DNA of 11,061 nt from the NCBI GenBank assembly GCA_021785335.1, contig JAJYFW010000020.1, positions 1-11,061 on the forward strand, in the 5' to 3' direction. Under the pieces are notes generated by a model. The model saw only the letters and a program-made list of their open reading frames with translations. It was not told the DNA's origin and did not search any database. The stretch comes from Pseudomonadota bacterium. Its GTDB lineage: Bacteria > Pseudomonadota > Alphaproteobacteria > Acetobacterales > Acetobacteraceae. The position numbers were made by a program, and so were the translations under genes. Shown here piece by piece: positions 1 to 7,041 of the stretch (the stretch's first letter is position 1; the number at the start of each line of letters is the position of its first letter).

Positions 1-111
1 GAAGGAGGCGTCGCAGCTTTCCTTCATGTAGTAGGTCTGGCCGAGGATGTTCCACACCACGCCGCCGTCGCCCTCGCCGGCGGGCGTGATGCCCGCGTTC
101 AGCTCTCCCAT
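1..111 (-). CDS. Cupin-domain protein, N-terminal fragment (runs off left edge)
   Basis: Only the first 37 codons are inside the window. The ATG at 111 is preceded on the minus strand by a good ribosome-binding site (GGGAGAGG, about 7 bases upstream). The visible peptide begins MGELNAGITPAGEG and continues with VVWNILGQTYYMKES. The W-N-I-L-G-Q-T-Y stretch is typical of the start of small single-domain cupins, which are beta-barrel proteins that often bind a metal or a small ligand. The metal-binding histidines would lie beyond the edge, so neither substrate nor activity can be assigned. The gene is divergent from the exported-protein gene at 414. The family call rests on one short motif and is moderately confident. 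Confidence 0.6.
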   Translation of the reverse strand, partial: MGELNAGITPAGEGDGGVVWNILGQTYYMKESCDASF

Positions 112-413
112 TCGTGCCTCTCCCGATTGGTTTCGGGGGAGGATAGCAGCGCGCCCCGTTTTGGCGAGGGCGGGAGGCGCGGGGCCGGGTTCCGGTCATG
201 ATCCGCTGGCCATGAAGATGAACATGGACATTCGATGGAATTCGGGTTGCCGTTTTTTTGGACGGGTAGTATCCAAAGAGTCGCGCATATCGCTCCGCTT
301 GACGGCACGCTCTCGCGACGAGGCGTGTAAGCGACTGAATCAAGAGTTTTAATACGCCGACCGGCATCGTTATGCCGCGCTTCTCCATTTGTAGTTCAAA
401 AAGGGAGGATCTC
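112..413. other. Divergent intergenic region with a 5'-UTR hairpin
   Basis: This gap separates the cupin gene (-) from the exported-protein gene (+), and must hold promoters for both. From about 225 to 410 it is clearly richer in A and T than the flanking genes. A TTGACG hexamer at 299-304 resembles a -35 box, but no good -10 box follows at 16-18 bases, so no promoter is claimed. A perfect 6-bp inverted repeat with a 4-base loop (CGGCAT-CGTT-ATGCCG) lies at 362-377. The strong ribosome-binding site AAGGGAGGA lies just before the ATG at 414. No coding sequence is supported here. Confidence 0.5.
362..377 (+). promoter_or_regulatory. Perfect hairpin in the leader of the exported coiled-coil gene
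   Basis: CGGCAT and ATGCCG pair perfectly around the loop CGTT, 36 bases before the start codon at 414. It could be an operator half-site pair or an mRNA leader stem. No T-run follows, so it is not an intrinsic terminator. Its function is unknown. Confidence 0.3.
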
Positions 414-1712
414 ATGAAAATCATGCTTGCCGCAGCCTGCCTGGCTGCATTTCCCGTGGCGGCACTGGCGCAGCAGCCGCCGGCGCCGGCGCTGTTGCAG
501 GCGAACGCCGCGAAGCAGATCGGCCCGTCCTGGAGCCCGACCCAATTCCGCATCGTTGCGAAGCAGTTCAACCAGAACCCGCTGAAGCCGAGCTTTCTCG
601 TCCGCTTCCAGCTCGATGCGACGAGCCCCGCGGCACTCTACGCGCCGAACGGGGACAAGCTCGGCCCCGCGGAGATCCTCGTGCCGACCGTTGCCGCGAA
701 GACCGCCCGCACCTTCTACGGCACCGAGGACCTGACCTATGTCGCCGGCGCGTGGAGCGGCCCGACGACGATCGAGAACCCGGCGGACAAGCTCGGCAAG
801 CCGCTCGATTTCTACACCGTCCCGACGCTGGTGCTCGGCAGCGACCCGTACAAGGCGGCGGTGGCGCGGGAGACGGCATTCTCGCTCGACCAGCGCAAGG
901 CGCTGTTCCAGAAAAAGCTCGACGCGCTCGAAACGGCGGATGCGGCCAAGGTTGCCGGCATCGAGAAGTCGTTCGGCGCGGGGCTGCAGGGCGTGAACAC
1001 CGCCTTTACCGCGCAGCTGACGCAGCAACAGGCGGCGCTCTCGGCCCAGCTCGCCGCGATGCTGGCCAAGAGCCGCCAGGCGCTCGGCGAGCAGCAGAAG
1101 GCGGTGGAGGCGGCCTGGACGGACGTGATCGCGCAGCAGCACGACGCATTGGCGAAGCTGAAGCTGGGGCTGCAGAACACGCAGCAGGCGGTGGCGGCGA
1201 AGATCAAGCTGGCGCAGGCGACGATCGACAGCCAGAAGCAGCTCATCGCGCTCCAGCAACAGGCGCTCGCCAACAACGCCGAGATCGCCTCGCTGAAATC
1301 GAAGCTGGCGGCAAAGGCGAAGGCGCAGCTTGCCTCGTTCGAGGGCACGTGGAGCGGATCGCTGCGCTGCGCCGGGGCGCGCAACCCCTGGGGCGTCCAT
1401 GCCAGCGAGATCGCGCTCACGCTGCCGAAGGAGACCGGCGGCAGGCTGGGCGGCCAGCTGACCGTCACGGCCGGGGATCTCACGCCGCAGAACGGCTATC
1501 TCACGCTTCCGCTCCACCAGCCGGTCCCGGCGTCGTTGCAGATCATGAACGCGGACGGGAGCGGGCCCGTGCGGCTGAACATCCTGACCGCCGGGACCAC
1601 CGTCCCCGAAAAGCGGTTCCTGAATTTCGCGGTCCAGGTCGAGCCTTCGGGGTCGCTGAGCGGGCATCTGACCGATGTCTCGCCGGCCTGCTCCGTGACG
1701 TTCACGCGGTGA
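414..1712 (+). CDS. Exported coiled-coil protein of unknown function
   Basis: A 432-residue protein with a clear Sec signal peptide: MKIM, a hydrophobic run, then ALA-Q at residues 18-20. It is therefore periplasmic or surface-exposed. Residues about 20-148 form a globular N-terminal region that I do not recognise. Residues about 150-307 are rich in Ala, Gln, Lys and Leu with heptad-like spacing and almost no Gly or Pro, predicting a long coiled coil. Residues 309-432 look beta-rich. They open with FEGTWSGSLRC and close with SPACSVTFTR, and Cys319 and Cys426 could form a disulfide joining the ends of the domain. The ATG at 414 is preferred to the in-frame ATG at 372 because it has a ribosome-binding site (GGGAGGA), exposes the signal peptide, and the earlier ATG lies inside a hairpin. 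The next gene starts 7 bases after the stop, so the two are probably cotranscribed. Function unknown. Confidence 0.85.
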   Translation: MKIMLAAACLAAFPVAALAQQPPAPALLQANAAKQIGPSWSPTQFRIVAKQFNQNPLKPSFLVRFQLDATSPAALYAPNGDKLGPAEILVPTVAAKTARTFYGTEDLTYVAGAWSGPTTIENPADKLGKPLDFYTVPTLVLGSDPYKAAVARETAFSLDQRKALFQKKLDALETADAAKVAGIEKSFGAGLQGVNTAFTAQLTQQQAALSAQLAAMLAKSRQALGEQQKAVEAAWTDVIAQQHDALAKLKLGLQNTQQAVAAKIKLAQATIDSQKQLIALQQQALANNAEIASLKSKLAAKAKAQLASFEGTWSGSLRCAGARNPWGVHASEIALTLPKETGGRLGGQLTVTAGDLTPQNGYLTLPLHQPVPASLQIMNADGSGPVRLNILTAGTTVPEKRFLNFAVQVEPSGSLSGHLTDVSPACSVTFTR

Positions 1713-1719
1713 GCGGGCG

Positions 1720-2166
1720 ATGAAACTCCCCGCTCGCCACTGGGTGCTGCTGTCGCTGCTGCTGGCGGCGGTGGCGGCGCCGGCGCTCGCGGCCGGCACG
1801 GGGCCGATCGGCTTCTACGCCGATGTCGGCAACCCCGTCGGCAACCAGGGCGCGCCGGTGGTCCGCCCGCCGACGCTGCTGCTGGCGGAGGACGGCTCCG
1901 TGGCGCTGGTGCACCTGCAATGGAAGGGCTGGGGCACGGCGGTCGCCCAGGCCACCGGCGTCTGGAGCGCCAGCACCTGCACGCCCAGCTGCGCCACCGG
2001 CAAGCGCGTCACCGCGAAGGCGACGCTCACGCTGTCGAGCCCGGGGATGGTGAACGGCCAGCACGTCTACCGCTGCTTCCGCGTCAGCCCGCCGCACAAG
2101 GCGCGCGACATGGCGGACCAGGGCTGCCTCGCCGGGCAGGGCGCGATGGCGATGTACGGCGGCTAG
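1720..2166 (+). CDS. Small exported four-cysteine protein of unknown function
   Basis: A 148-residue protein with a signal peptide (MKLPARHW, a Leu/Ala-rich core, cleavage near ALA at 22-24). The mature part is about 124 residues and has four cysteines (87, 91, 119, 136), which could form two disulfides in the periplasm. The stretch LQWKGWGTAVAQATGVWSAS followed by CTPSC resembles small secreted proteins seen in many bacteria that share a W-x-x-W-G pattern and a CTPxC motif. No function is known to me. It begins 7 bases after the stop of the upstream exported protein, with only a weak ribosome-binding site (GAGCGG), suggesting translational coupling. The two products may act together in the envelope, which is inference. 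Confidence 0.8.
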   Translation: MKLPARHWVLLSLLLAAVAAPALAAGTGPIGFYADVGNPVGNQGAPVVRPPTLLLAEDGSVALVHLQWKGWGTAVAQATGVWSASTCTPSCATGKRVTAKATLTLSSPGMVNGQHVYRCFRVSPPHKARDMADQGCLAGQGAMAMYGG

Positions 2167-2237
2167 GCGCGTTTTCCGGATTCCGCCGTTTCCCCGACCC
2201 GGAGCGGGGCGCTGGACGTGCCCGCTCACCGGCGCCC

Positions 2238-2504
2238 TCAGGCCGTGACGCGGTAGAGCCAGACCACCGCGGTCAGAATGACGGCCCAGAACGAGAGGGA
2301 CAGGAGCAGGATGAGAGGGAGCGCTGTCTCCCAGGCCATCCTGCCACTGATGGGCTCATCGAACGCCCTCCCCGCCACGGCCTCGTCGGCCGGCACCCCG
2401 GCGACGCCGCCGGATTGGATGGTAAGCCTGGCCCGGTAGCCGGGCACGCTGATCGTGCCCTGGTCGCGGTCCGGGTGGGGGGGCCTTTTGCTAGCGGCGG
2501 TCAT
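2238..2504 (-). CDS. Small C-tail-anchored membrane protein
   Basis: The proposed 88-residue product has a polar N-terminal half and one strong hydrophobic segment at residues 61-85 (LPLILLLSLSFWAVIL and following), ending only three residues later. This is the layout of a C-terminally anchored inner-membrane protein. The ATG at 2504 lies 14 bases inside the end of the upstream GrlR-like gene, which suggests coupling; the upstream ribosome-binding site is weak. A longer version from 2615 would be an antisense-like extension through the GrlR gene and is not favoured. I do not recognise the family. The gene is convergent with the exported-protein pair, whose last stop is 71 bases away, and no clear terminator is visible between them. 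Confidence 0.55.
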   Translation of the reverse strand: MTAASKRPPHPDRDQGTISVPGYRARLTIQSGGVAGVPADEAVAGRAFDEPISGRMAWETALPLILLLSLSFWAVILTAVVWLYRVTA

Positions 2505-2892
2505 GGCGGCCCGGCCCGTCGATGAACGCGGCTTCCATGCCTGGGGGCGGCGGGACTGCCCGGCCGGCGATGGCGGAGCGATGCTCCAGGTGCAGGCGGA
2601 CGCAGCCGCTATCACCGGCCAGGTTGATGCCGGATGCCGAGATGGTGTGACCGGTCACCCGGCCCTGCACATGCAGGTTCACGTACTCGGCCGCCGGCGC
2701 GCCGTTCGGGTCCACGCCACGCAGCACAACGTCGAGGTTGGCGAGGATGGCGTCGTCCTGCTCCTCATAGGACCCGCCGATCTCGATCGTCCCGCCGTCG
2801 GCGAGCACGGCGCCGTCGCGGAAAATAACGAGGCCCCGCGCGTGCATCCCCCGCTCGTCGGTGATGTCGATTGTCCACAGACCGTCCAGCAT
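2491..2892 (-). CDS. GrlR-like small regulatory-fold protein
   Basis: A 133-residue protein beginning MLDGLWTIDITDERGMHARG, followed by LVIFRDGAVLADGG and GGSYEEQDDAI. The order D-G-[IL]-W-T, then a G-x-V/I-F strand, then G-x-Y, matches small GrlR-type proteins. These form a lipocalin-like beta-barrel and were named after the repressor of the LEE type III secretion regulator in enteropathogens. Most members, probably including this one, occur without any secretion system, and their ligand is unknown. The start at 2892 is chosen because GGGAGAGG lies just upstream and the family's N-terminus begins here; a longer reading to 3039 adds an Arg-rich tail with no family resemblance. The last residues, after the Pro-rich stretch at 114-117, look like an extension. 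It overlaps the next small membrane-protein gene by 14 bases. Confidence 0.65.
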   Translation of the reverse strand: MLDGLWTIDITDERGMHARGLVIFRDGAVLADGGTIEIGGSYEEQDDAILANLDVVLRGVDPNGAPAAEYVNLHVQGRVTGHTISASGINLAGDSGCVRLHLEHRSAIAGRAVPPPPGMEAAFIDGPGRHDRR

Positions 2893-3227
2893 CCCACCTC
2901 TCCCGCAAGCCCGCCCCGAAGCCGTGATTGCTCGCGCATCTCGCCCTGGCGGAGTCGGGTGCCTTGCTTTGCACCGGCGGGAAGTTGCATTCCGGTTCGT
3001 AAGTTCAACGTGAGGGTGCCGTGATCCCGAAGTAAACAATCATCGGGTGAATAAACTTCAATTTCGCACGGCAGGTGCGGTCATTGCCCGGCATGGTTGC
3101 CGGCGCGCTCATTTCCGCCCCCCGGCTTGCGCGACCCCCGGCTTGCGCGACCCCCGGCTTGCGCGACCCCCGGCTTGCGCGGCACGGGGGCTCGGCTACA
3201 GGAACCGCTGGAACCGGCGGGGCAAAG
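2893..3227. other. Divergent intergenic region with tandem repeat and hairpin
   Basis: The gap lies between the GrlR-like gene (-) and the DedA gene (+). An AT-richer patch at about 3020-3070 is the likeliest promoter area, though no convincing -35/-10 pair was found. A perfect 6-bp hairpin (CCGGCA-TGGT-TGCCGG) lies at 3088-3103, and a four-copy 16-bp tandem repeat at 3119-3182. Open frames through this gap are best explained by the repeat and the GC content, not by a gene. Confidence 0.5.
3119..3182 (+). repeat. 16-bp tandem repeat, four copies
   Basis: The unit CCCCCGGCTTGCGCGA occurs four times head to tail (3119, 3135, 3151, 3167). The copies are identical except for the final base of the last one (G for A). 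Sixteen is not a multiple of three, so copy-number change would break any reading frame here; this agrees with the array lying upstream of, not inside, the DedA gene. It ends 45 bases before that gene's start. It could vary in copy number or serve as a repeated protein-binding site. Confidence 0.85.
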
Positions 3228-3854
3228 ATGGGCGCGGGCATTGCGGGGATGGTGGCGGGCTGGGTCGTCGCGGTGATGACGGCGGGCGGCTATGGCGGGC
3301 TGGCGCTGCTGATGGCGGTGGAGTCCGCCTGCATCCCGCTGCCGTCCGAGATCGTGATGCCGTTCGCGGGCTACCTGGTCTCCCAGGGGCGGATGAACCT
3401 GTTCCTGGTGGCGACGGTGGGCGCGCTGGGCTGCAACCTCGGCTCCGCGGTGGCCTACGCGGTGGGGCGCTACGGCGGGCGCGCGGCGATCGACCGCTGG
3501 GGCAAATACGTGCTGCTGCGCCACCACGACCTGGAACTCGCGGACCGCTTCTTCGCCCGCTTCGGCGGGCCGGCGGTGCTGGTGGGGCGGATGCTGCCGG
3601 TGGTGCGGACCTTCATCGCGCTGCCCGCCGGCATCGGCGAGATGCCGCAGGGGCGGTTTCACCTCTACACCTTCATCGGCTCCTGGCCGTGGTGCTTCGG
3701 GCTCGCCTATGTCGGCATGGTGCTGGGTGACCAGTGGGCGCACGACCCGGCCCTGCGCGCGGCCTTCCACTACGCGGATATCGGGATCGCGGCGCTGCTG
3801 GTGGCGGGGGTCGCGTACTTCGTGTGGGAGCGGCGGCGGCGGCGATCCGCCTAG
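3228..3854 (+). CDS. DedA-family inner-membrane protein
   Basis: A 208-residue integral membrane protein. DedA/SNARE-associated-family proteins move lipid head-groups across the inner membrane, and some members recycle undecaprenyl phosphate for cell-wall synthesis. Visible family motifs are E32-S-A-C-I-P-L-P-S-E41 with P45 and G48 (the re-entrant acidic motif), and G120-R-M-L-P124-V-V-R127 followed by P133-A-G135. These hold the acidic and Arg residues required in characterised members. Hydrophobic segments follow the usual DedA order, and the C-terminus is a short Arg-rich tail (WERRRRRRSA). The ATG at 3228 gives the normal family length of about 200 residues; an in-frame start at 3075 would translate the tandem repeat and is rejected. 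The stop codon overlaps that of the convergent MFS gene. The lipid substrate cannot be read from the sequence. Confidence 0.9.
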   Translation: MGAGIAGMVAGWVVAVMTAGGYGGLALLMAVESACIPLPSEIVMPFAGYLVSQGRMNLFLVATVGALGCNLGSAVAYAVGRYGGRAAIDRWGKYVLLRHHDLELADRFFARFGGPAVLVGRMLPVVRTFIALPAGIGEMPQGRFHLYTFIGSWPWCFGLAYVGMVLGDQWAHDPALRAAFHYADIGIAALLVAGVAYFVWERRRRRSA

Positions 3855-5140
3855 GCGGCCCGCGACCGCGCATCGTGCCGGGCGTGGCGGAACGGCGAGG
3901 CCGCGAGCAGGCCCGCCGCCAGCGCGAAGCCGGCGATGGCGAGCCACAGCGCCGGCCGGTAGCCGATGGCATCGGCGAGGAAGCCGCCGAGCGGCGCGCC
4001 GAGCACGATGATGCCGCGGTTGATCGAGCGCCTGGTCGCGTTCATCCGCCCCTGCAGCGCGTCGGGCGTGACGGCCTGCCAGTAGCCCATCTCGTTGGCG
4101 TTCTCCGCACCCATGCCGAAGCCGTAGAGCGCCTGGCCGGCCGCGAGGACGGCGAGGCTGGCCGCATGCCCGGCGCCGGCGGGCGCGAGTGCCACGATCG
4201 CCCAGGCGAGGGGCATCAGCGCGCGGCAGGCGATGACGGCGCGCCCGGCACCCCAGCCCTCGCCGAGCCGCGTGGCGCAGAGGCTGCCCGCGAGCCCCAT
4301 CGCCCCGGCGGCGGCGAGCGCCAGCCCGAGCCCGAGGGCGCCGAGGTGCAGGCGCAGCAGCGCGAACGGCACGAACAGCGTGCTCGCCATGCTGTTGGCC
4401 AGGAACCAGACATGCGTGGAGACGGCGAGCGGCGCCAGCATCCGGTGGCGGTAGATCCAGCCCAGGCCCTCGCCGATCTCGCGGCGCAGGTTCGGGGCCC
4501 CGGCGGCGGGCGGCGGCGCGGGCTCGGGCGCGCGGATGCCGGCGGTCGCGATCGCCGAAAACAGGTAGGTGGCCGCATCGACGAGCACGGCGAGCGGCGC
4601 GCCCACGCCCGCCACGAGGGCGCCGGCCAGCGCCGGGCCGCACGCCTGGGCCGCCGCCGCGCCCTGGTCCAGCCTTGCGTTGGCGGCGAGCAGCGAGGCG
4701 GCCGGCGCGAGGCGGGGCAGGAAGGATTGCGCGGCGGCGTCGTTGAGCAGGTTCATCAGGCCGAGCACGGCGGCGAAGCCCAGCAGCGCCGGGATGTTCA
4801 GCCAGCCGAGCAGCCACAGCGCCGGTATCGCGCCCAGCAGCACCGCGCGCGCGAGGTCGGTCGCCACCAGCACCGGCCTGCGCCGCCGCCGGTCGAGCAT
4901 GGCCCCGACGAGGAGGCCGAACAGCGGGTAGGGCAGCCACCTCGCCGCGTTGAGCAGCCCGACCGAGATCGCCGAGCCGTGCAGCGTGGTCACCACCATG
5001 ATCTGCAGCGCCAGCGTGGTGATGCAGCTGCCGAAGGCCGAGACGGTTTCCGCCGCCCAGTAGGCGAGATAGCCCGGAAGGCGGAACACGTCCGGCCGTG
5101 GAGGCTGGCCCCGGCCCGGGCGCGCGCGTGTTCTGGCCAT
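3851..5140 (-). CDS. MFS transporter, EntS/MFS_3-like exporter
   Basis: A 429-residue major facilitator superfamily protein with about 12 hydrophobic segments. An MFS motif A-like loop (G79-A-M-L-D-R-R-R-R-R-P89) lies between helices 2 and 3. The N-terminus (FRLPGYLAYWAAETVSAFGS) and the helix 4-5 region (LMNLLNDAAAQSFLPRL) resemble the subgroup that includes the enterobactin exporter EntS and many drug or small-molecule exporters, so export by proton antiport is likely. The substrate is unknown, and no siderophore or antibiotic genes are nearby. The ATG at 5140 is used; an upstream in-frame TTG at 5200 would add 20 basic residues. A GGCGGAG stretch lies about 10 bases upstream. The stop codon is shared with the convergent DedA gene, and the start is divergent from the sensor-kinase operon. 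Confidence 0.9.
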   Translation of the reverse strand: MARTRARPGRGQPPRPDVFRLPGYLAYWAAETVSAFGSCITTLALQIMVVTTLHGSAISVGLLNAARWLPYPLFGLLVGAMLDRRRRRPVLVATDLARAVLLGAIPALWLLGWLNIPALLGFAAVLGLMNLLNDAAAQSFLPRLAPAASLLAANARLDQGAAAAQACGPALAGALVAGVGAPLAVLVDAATYLFSAIATAGIRAPEPAPPPAAGAPNLRREIGEGLGWIYRHRMLAPLAVSTHVWFLANSMASTLFVPFALLRLHLGALGLGLALAAAGAMGLAGSLCATRLGEGWGAGRAVIACRALMPLAWAIVALAPAGAGHAASLAVLAAGQALYGFGMGAENANEMGYWQAVTPDALQGRMNATRRSINRGIIVLGAPLGGFLADAIGYRPALWLAIAGFALAAGLLAASPFRHARHDARSRAA

Positions 5141-5313
5141 GCCGGCGCGGCTCCGCCCTGCTGCGGGGCGAGCGTAGCCAGGGCGGGACGTGAGCGACAA
5201 GCTGGGCGGGGCGGCAAGCTGGGCGGCGGCTTGCGTGGGCTGAGGGCTGCGGACTCACTTTTGGCCGCCCGCGGGGCAGGCTAGTCTCGCGCCCGCTGGG
5301 GACGGAGCGGCGC

Positions 5314-7041
5314 ATGGACGGCGAGGCGCCTCAGGTGATCGGGGGCGAGAGGGTTCTCGCGGCGGCCGCGCGCGGGCAGGCCGGCGAGGCGGCGCCGTTC
5401 CTGTCCACCGCCCCCGCCACGCCCGGGCAGTACCGTGTCACCGTCGCGTTCTTCGCGGTCTCGCTCGCGGGGCTGCTCGTCGCGGTGCCGTTCGCGCGCG
5501 TGCCGCTGCGCGCGGTGCCGGCGGTGATCGGCATCCACGAGGCGCTGCTGGTCGGCTTCGACATCATCACCGCGCTGCTGCTCTATGGCGAGTTCCTCGG
5601 CGTGCGTTCCCGCGCGCTGCTCGTGCTCACCTGCGGCTATGTGTTCGCGGCGCTGCTCACCGCCGTCCACCTGGTGTCCTACCCCGGCCTGTTCTCGCCG
5701 GCCGGGCTGCTGGGCGCGGGGCCGGGGAGCACCGCCTGGCTCTACTGGTTCTGGCATGGCGGCTTCCTGTTCGCGGTGATCCTGCACACGCTCCTGCGCG
5801 GCACGGTGCGGATGCGGCTCACGGCGGCGCTGCCCGGCGCGGCGCTGGCGACGGTGCTGCTGGCCGCCGCGCTGGCGGTGCTGGCGACGCGCGGCGCGCG
5901 CTTCCTGCCCGACATCATGAACGGGTGGAACCATGCCGGCCCGCTCAGCCTCTTTCCGCGCCCCGCCAGCGTGCTGCTGGCCGCGTTCACCCTGGCGCTG
6001 CTCGCGCACGGCCAGCCGCGCACGGTGCTGCGCCTCTCGCTGATGGCGGTGGTGTGGGCCTCGATGCTGGATTTCCTGCTGGCGGGAGTTCTCTCCAACG
6101 CCCGCTTCCAGCTCGGCTTCTATGGCGGGCGGGTGTTCGGGCTGTTCGCGGCGGGGCTCCTGCTCGTGGTGCTGGTGACCAACATCAACCGCCTCTACCT
6201 GCGCGCCCTCGCCTCCGCGCGCGCCGCCGTGGAGGCGAACCAGGCGAAGGACCGCTTCCTCGCCACGGCCAGCCACGATCTGCGCCAGCCGCTGCAGACG
6301 CTGGCGCTGCTGCACGGCACGCTGGCGCGCATGGTGACGGACGCGCGCGCCGCCCCGGTGGTGGCCGGCGAGGGGCGGGCGATCGCCACGATGTCCGAGC
6401 TGCTGGAGACGCTGCTCGACATCGGCCGGCTCGACAGCGGGCGGACGGAGGCGGATTTCGCGGCGGTGGACCTCGACGAGATGTTCGCGCGGATGGAGGG
6501 CGAGTTCGCCGGCCTCGCCGCGGCGAAGGGGCTGCGGCTGGAGGTGGCGAGGGGCGGCGGGACGGCGTGGACGGACGCGGTGCTGCTGGGCCAGGTGCTG
6601 CGCAACCTGCTGGGCAACGCGGTGCGCTACACGCGGGCGGGGACGGTGCGGCTGGGCTGGGCGCGCGAGGGCGGGCGGCTGCGCATCGACGTGGCGGACA
6701 GCGGCATCGGCATCGCGCCGGAGGAGCTGGGGCAGATCTTCGAGGAGTTCTACCAGGTGGGCGTGCGGCCGGGGGCGACGCGCCAGGGGCACGGGCTGGG
6801 GCTCGCCTGGGTGCGCCGCGCGGCGCAGGTGCTGGGCGCGGAGGTGCGGGTGCGCTCGCAACCGGGCGAGGGCTCGGTGTTCTCCGTGCTGCTGCCGGAG
6901 ACGCCGGTGGAGGGCAGGCCGGTGGAGGGCAGGCCGGTGGAGGGAAAGCCCATCAGGAACGAGCGGGAGGACGGGCCGATGAAGGACGGGCCGATGAAGG
7001 ACGGGCCGATGAAGGACGCGGCGATGAAGGACGGGCGTTAG
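5314..7041 (+). CDS. MASE4-domain sensor histidine kinase
   Basis: A 575-residue membrane kinase that would autophosphorylate on histidine and pass the phosphate to a receiver domain. Residues about 40-290 form a MASE4-type sensory membrane domain with several helices; the stretches AVPFARVPLRAVPAVI, LLGAGPGSTAWLYWFWHGG and SRALLVL fit that family. A short helix leads to the dimerisation box with the phosphoacceptor His321 (ATASHDLRQPLQTL). The ATPase domain shows the N box (R430-N-L-L-G-N435), G1 box (D462-S-G-I-G-I) and G2 box (G492-H-G-L-G-L). Residues 531-575 are a low-complexity tail made of PVEGR and DGPMK repeats, unusual for a kinase end. The start at 5314 has a modest GGAGCG site upstream. 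The next gene, a receiver, begins immediately after the TAG stop in the same frame, making it the obvious partner. The signal sensed is unknown. Confidence 0.92.
   Translation: MDGEAPQVIGGERVLAAAARGQAGEAAPFLSTAPATPGQYRVTVAFFAVSLAGLLVAVPFARVPLRAVPAVIGIHEALLVGFDIITALLLYGEFLGVRSRALLVLTCGYVFAALLTAVHLVSYPGLFSPAGLLGAGPGSTAWLYWFWHGGFLFAVILHTLLRGTVRMRLTAALPGAALATVLLAAALAVLATRGARFLPDIMNGWNHAGPLSLFPRPASVLLAAFTLALLAHGQPRTVLRLSLMAVVWASMLDFLLAGVLSNARFQLGFYGGRVFGLFAAGLLLVVLVTNINRLYLRALASARAAVEANQAKDRFLATASHDLRQPLQTLALLHGTLARMVTDARAAPVVAGEGRAIATMSELLETLLDIGRLDSGRTEADFAAVDLDEMFARMEGEFAGLAAAKGLRLEVARGGGTAWTDAVLLGQVLRNLLGNAVRYTRAGTVRLGWAREGGRLRIDVADSGIGIAPEELGQIFEEFYQVGVRPGATRQGHGLGLAWVRRAAQVLGAEVRVRSQPGEGSVFSVLLPETPVEGRPVEGRPVEGKPIRNEREDGPMKDGPMKDGPMKDAAMKDGR
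6904..6948 (+). repeat. 15-bp in-frame tandem repeat in kinase tail (PVEGR)
   Basis: Three copies of CCGGTGGAGGGCAGG (6904, 6919, 6934), the last slightly diverged. They encode PVEGR, PVEGR, PVEGK at residues 531-545 of the kinase. The 15-base unit keeps the frame, so copy number could vary without breaking the protein. Confidence 0.85.
6970..7041 (+). repeat. 15-bp in-frame tandem repeat in kinase tail (DGPMK)
   Basis: Four copies of GACGGGCCGATGAAG (6970, 6985, 7000 and a diverged one at 7015), then a partial copy that ends in the TAG stop. They encode DGPMK three times, then DAAMK and DGR. This second array is unrelated in sequence to the PVEGR array 22 bases upstream and occupies the linker position between kinase and receiver. 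Confidence 0.85.

Noticed and set aside
372..413. Upstream in-frame start for the exported coiled-coil protein
   Set aside because: It would bury the signal peptide, has no ribosome-binding site and starts inside a hairpin; the ATG at 414 has a strong site.
396..1799. Long minus-strand open frame opposite the exported coiled-coil gene
   Set aside because: Its product is Arg-rich and repetitive, typical of the antisense shadow of a GC-rich gene, with no domain.
2477..2483. Seven-G tract near the start of the small membrane-protein gene as a phase-variation switch
   Set aside because: A run of seven is common at this GC content and there is no independent sign of switching.
3075..3227. N-terminal extension of the DedA protein
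   Set aside because: It translates the 16-bp tandem repeat and lengthens the protein beyond the family's usual size.
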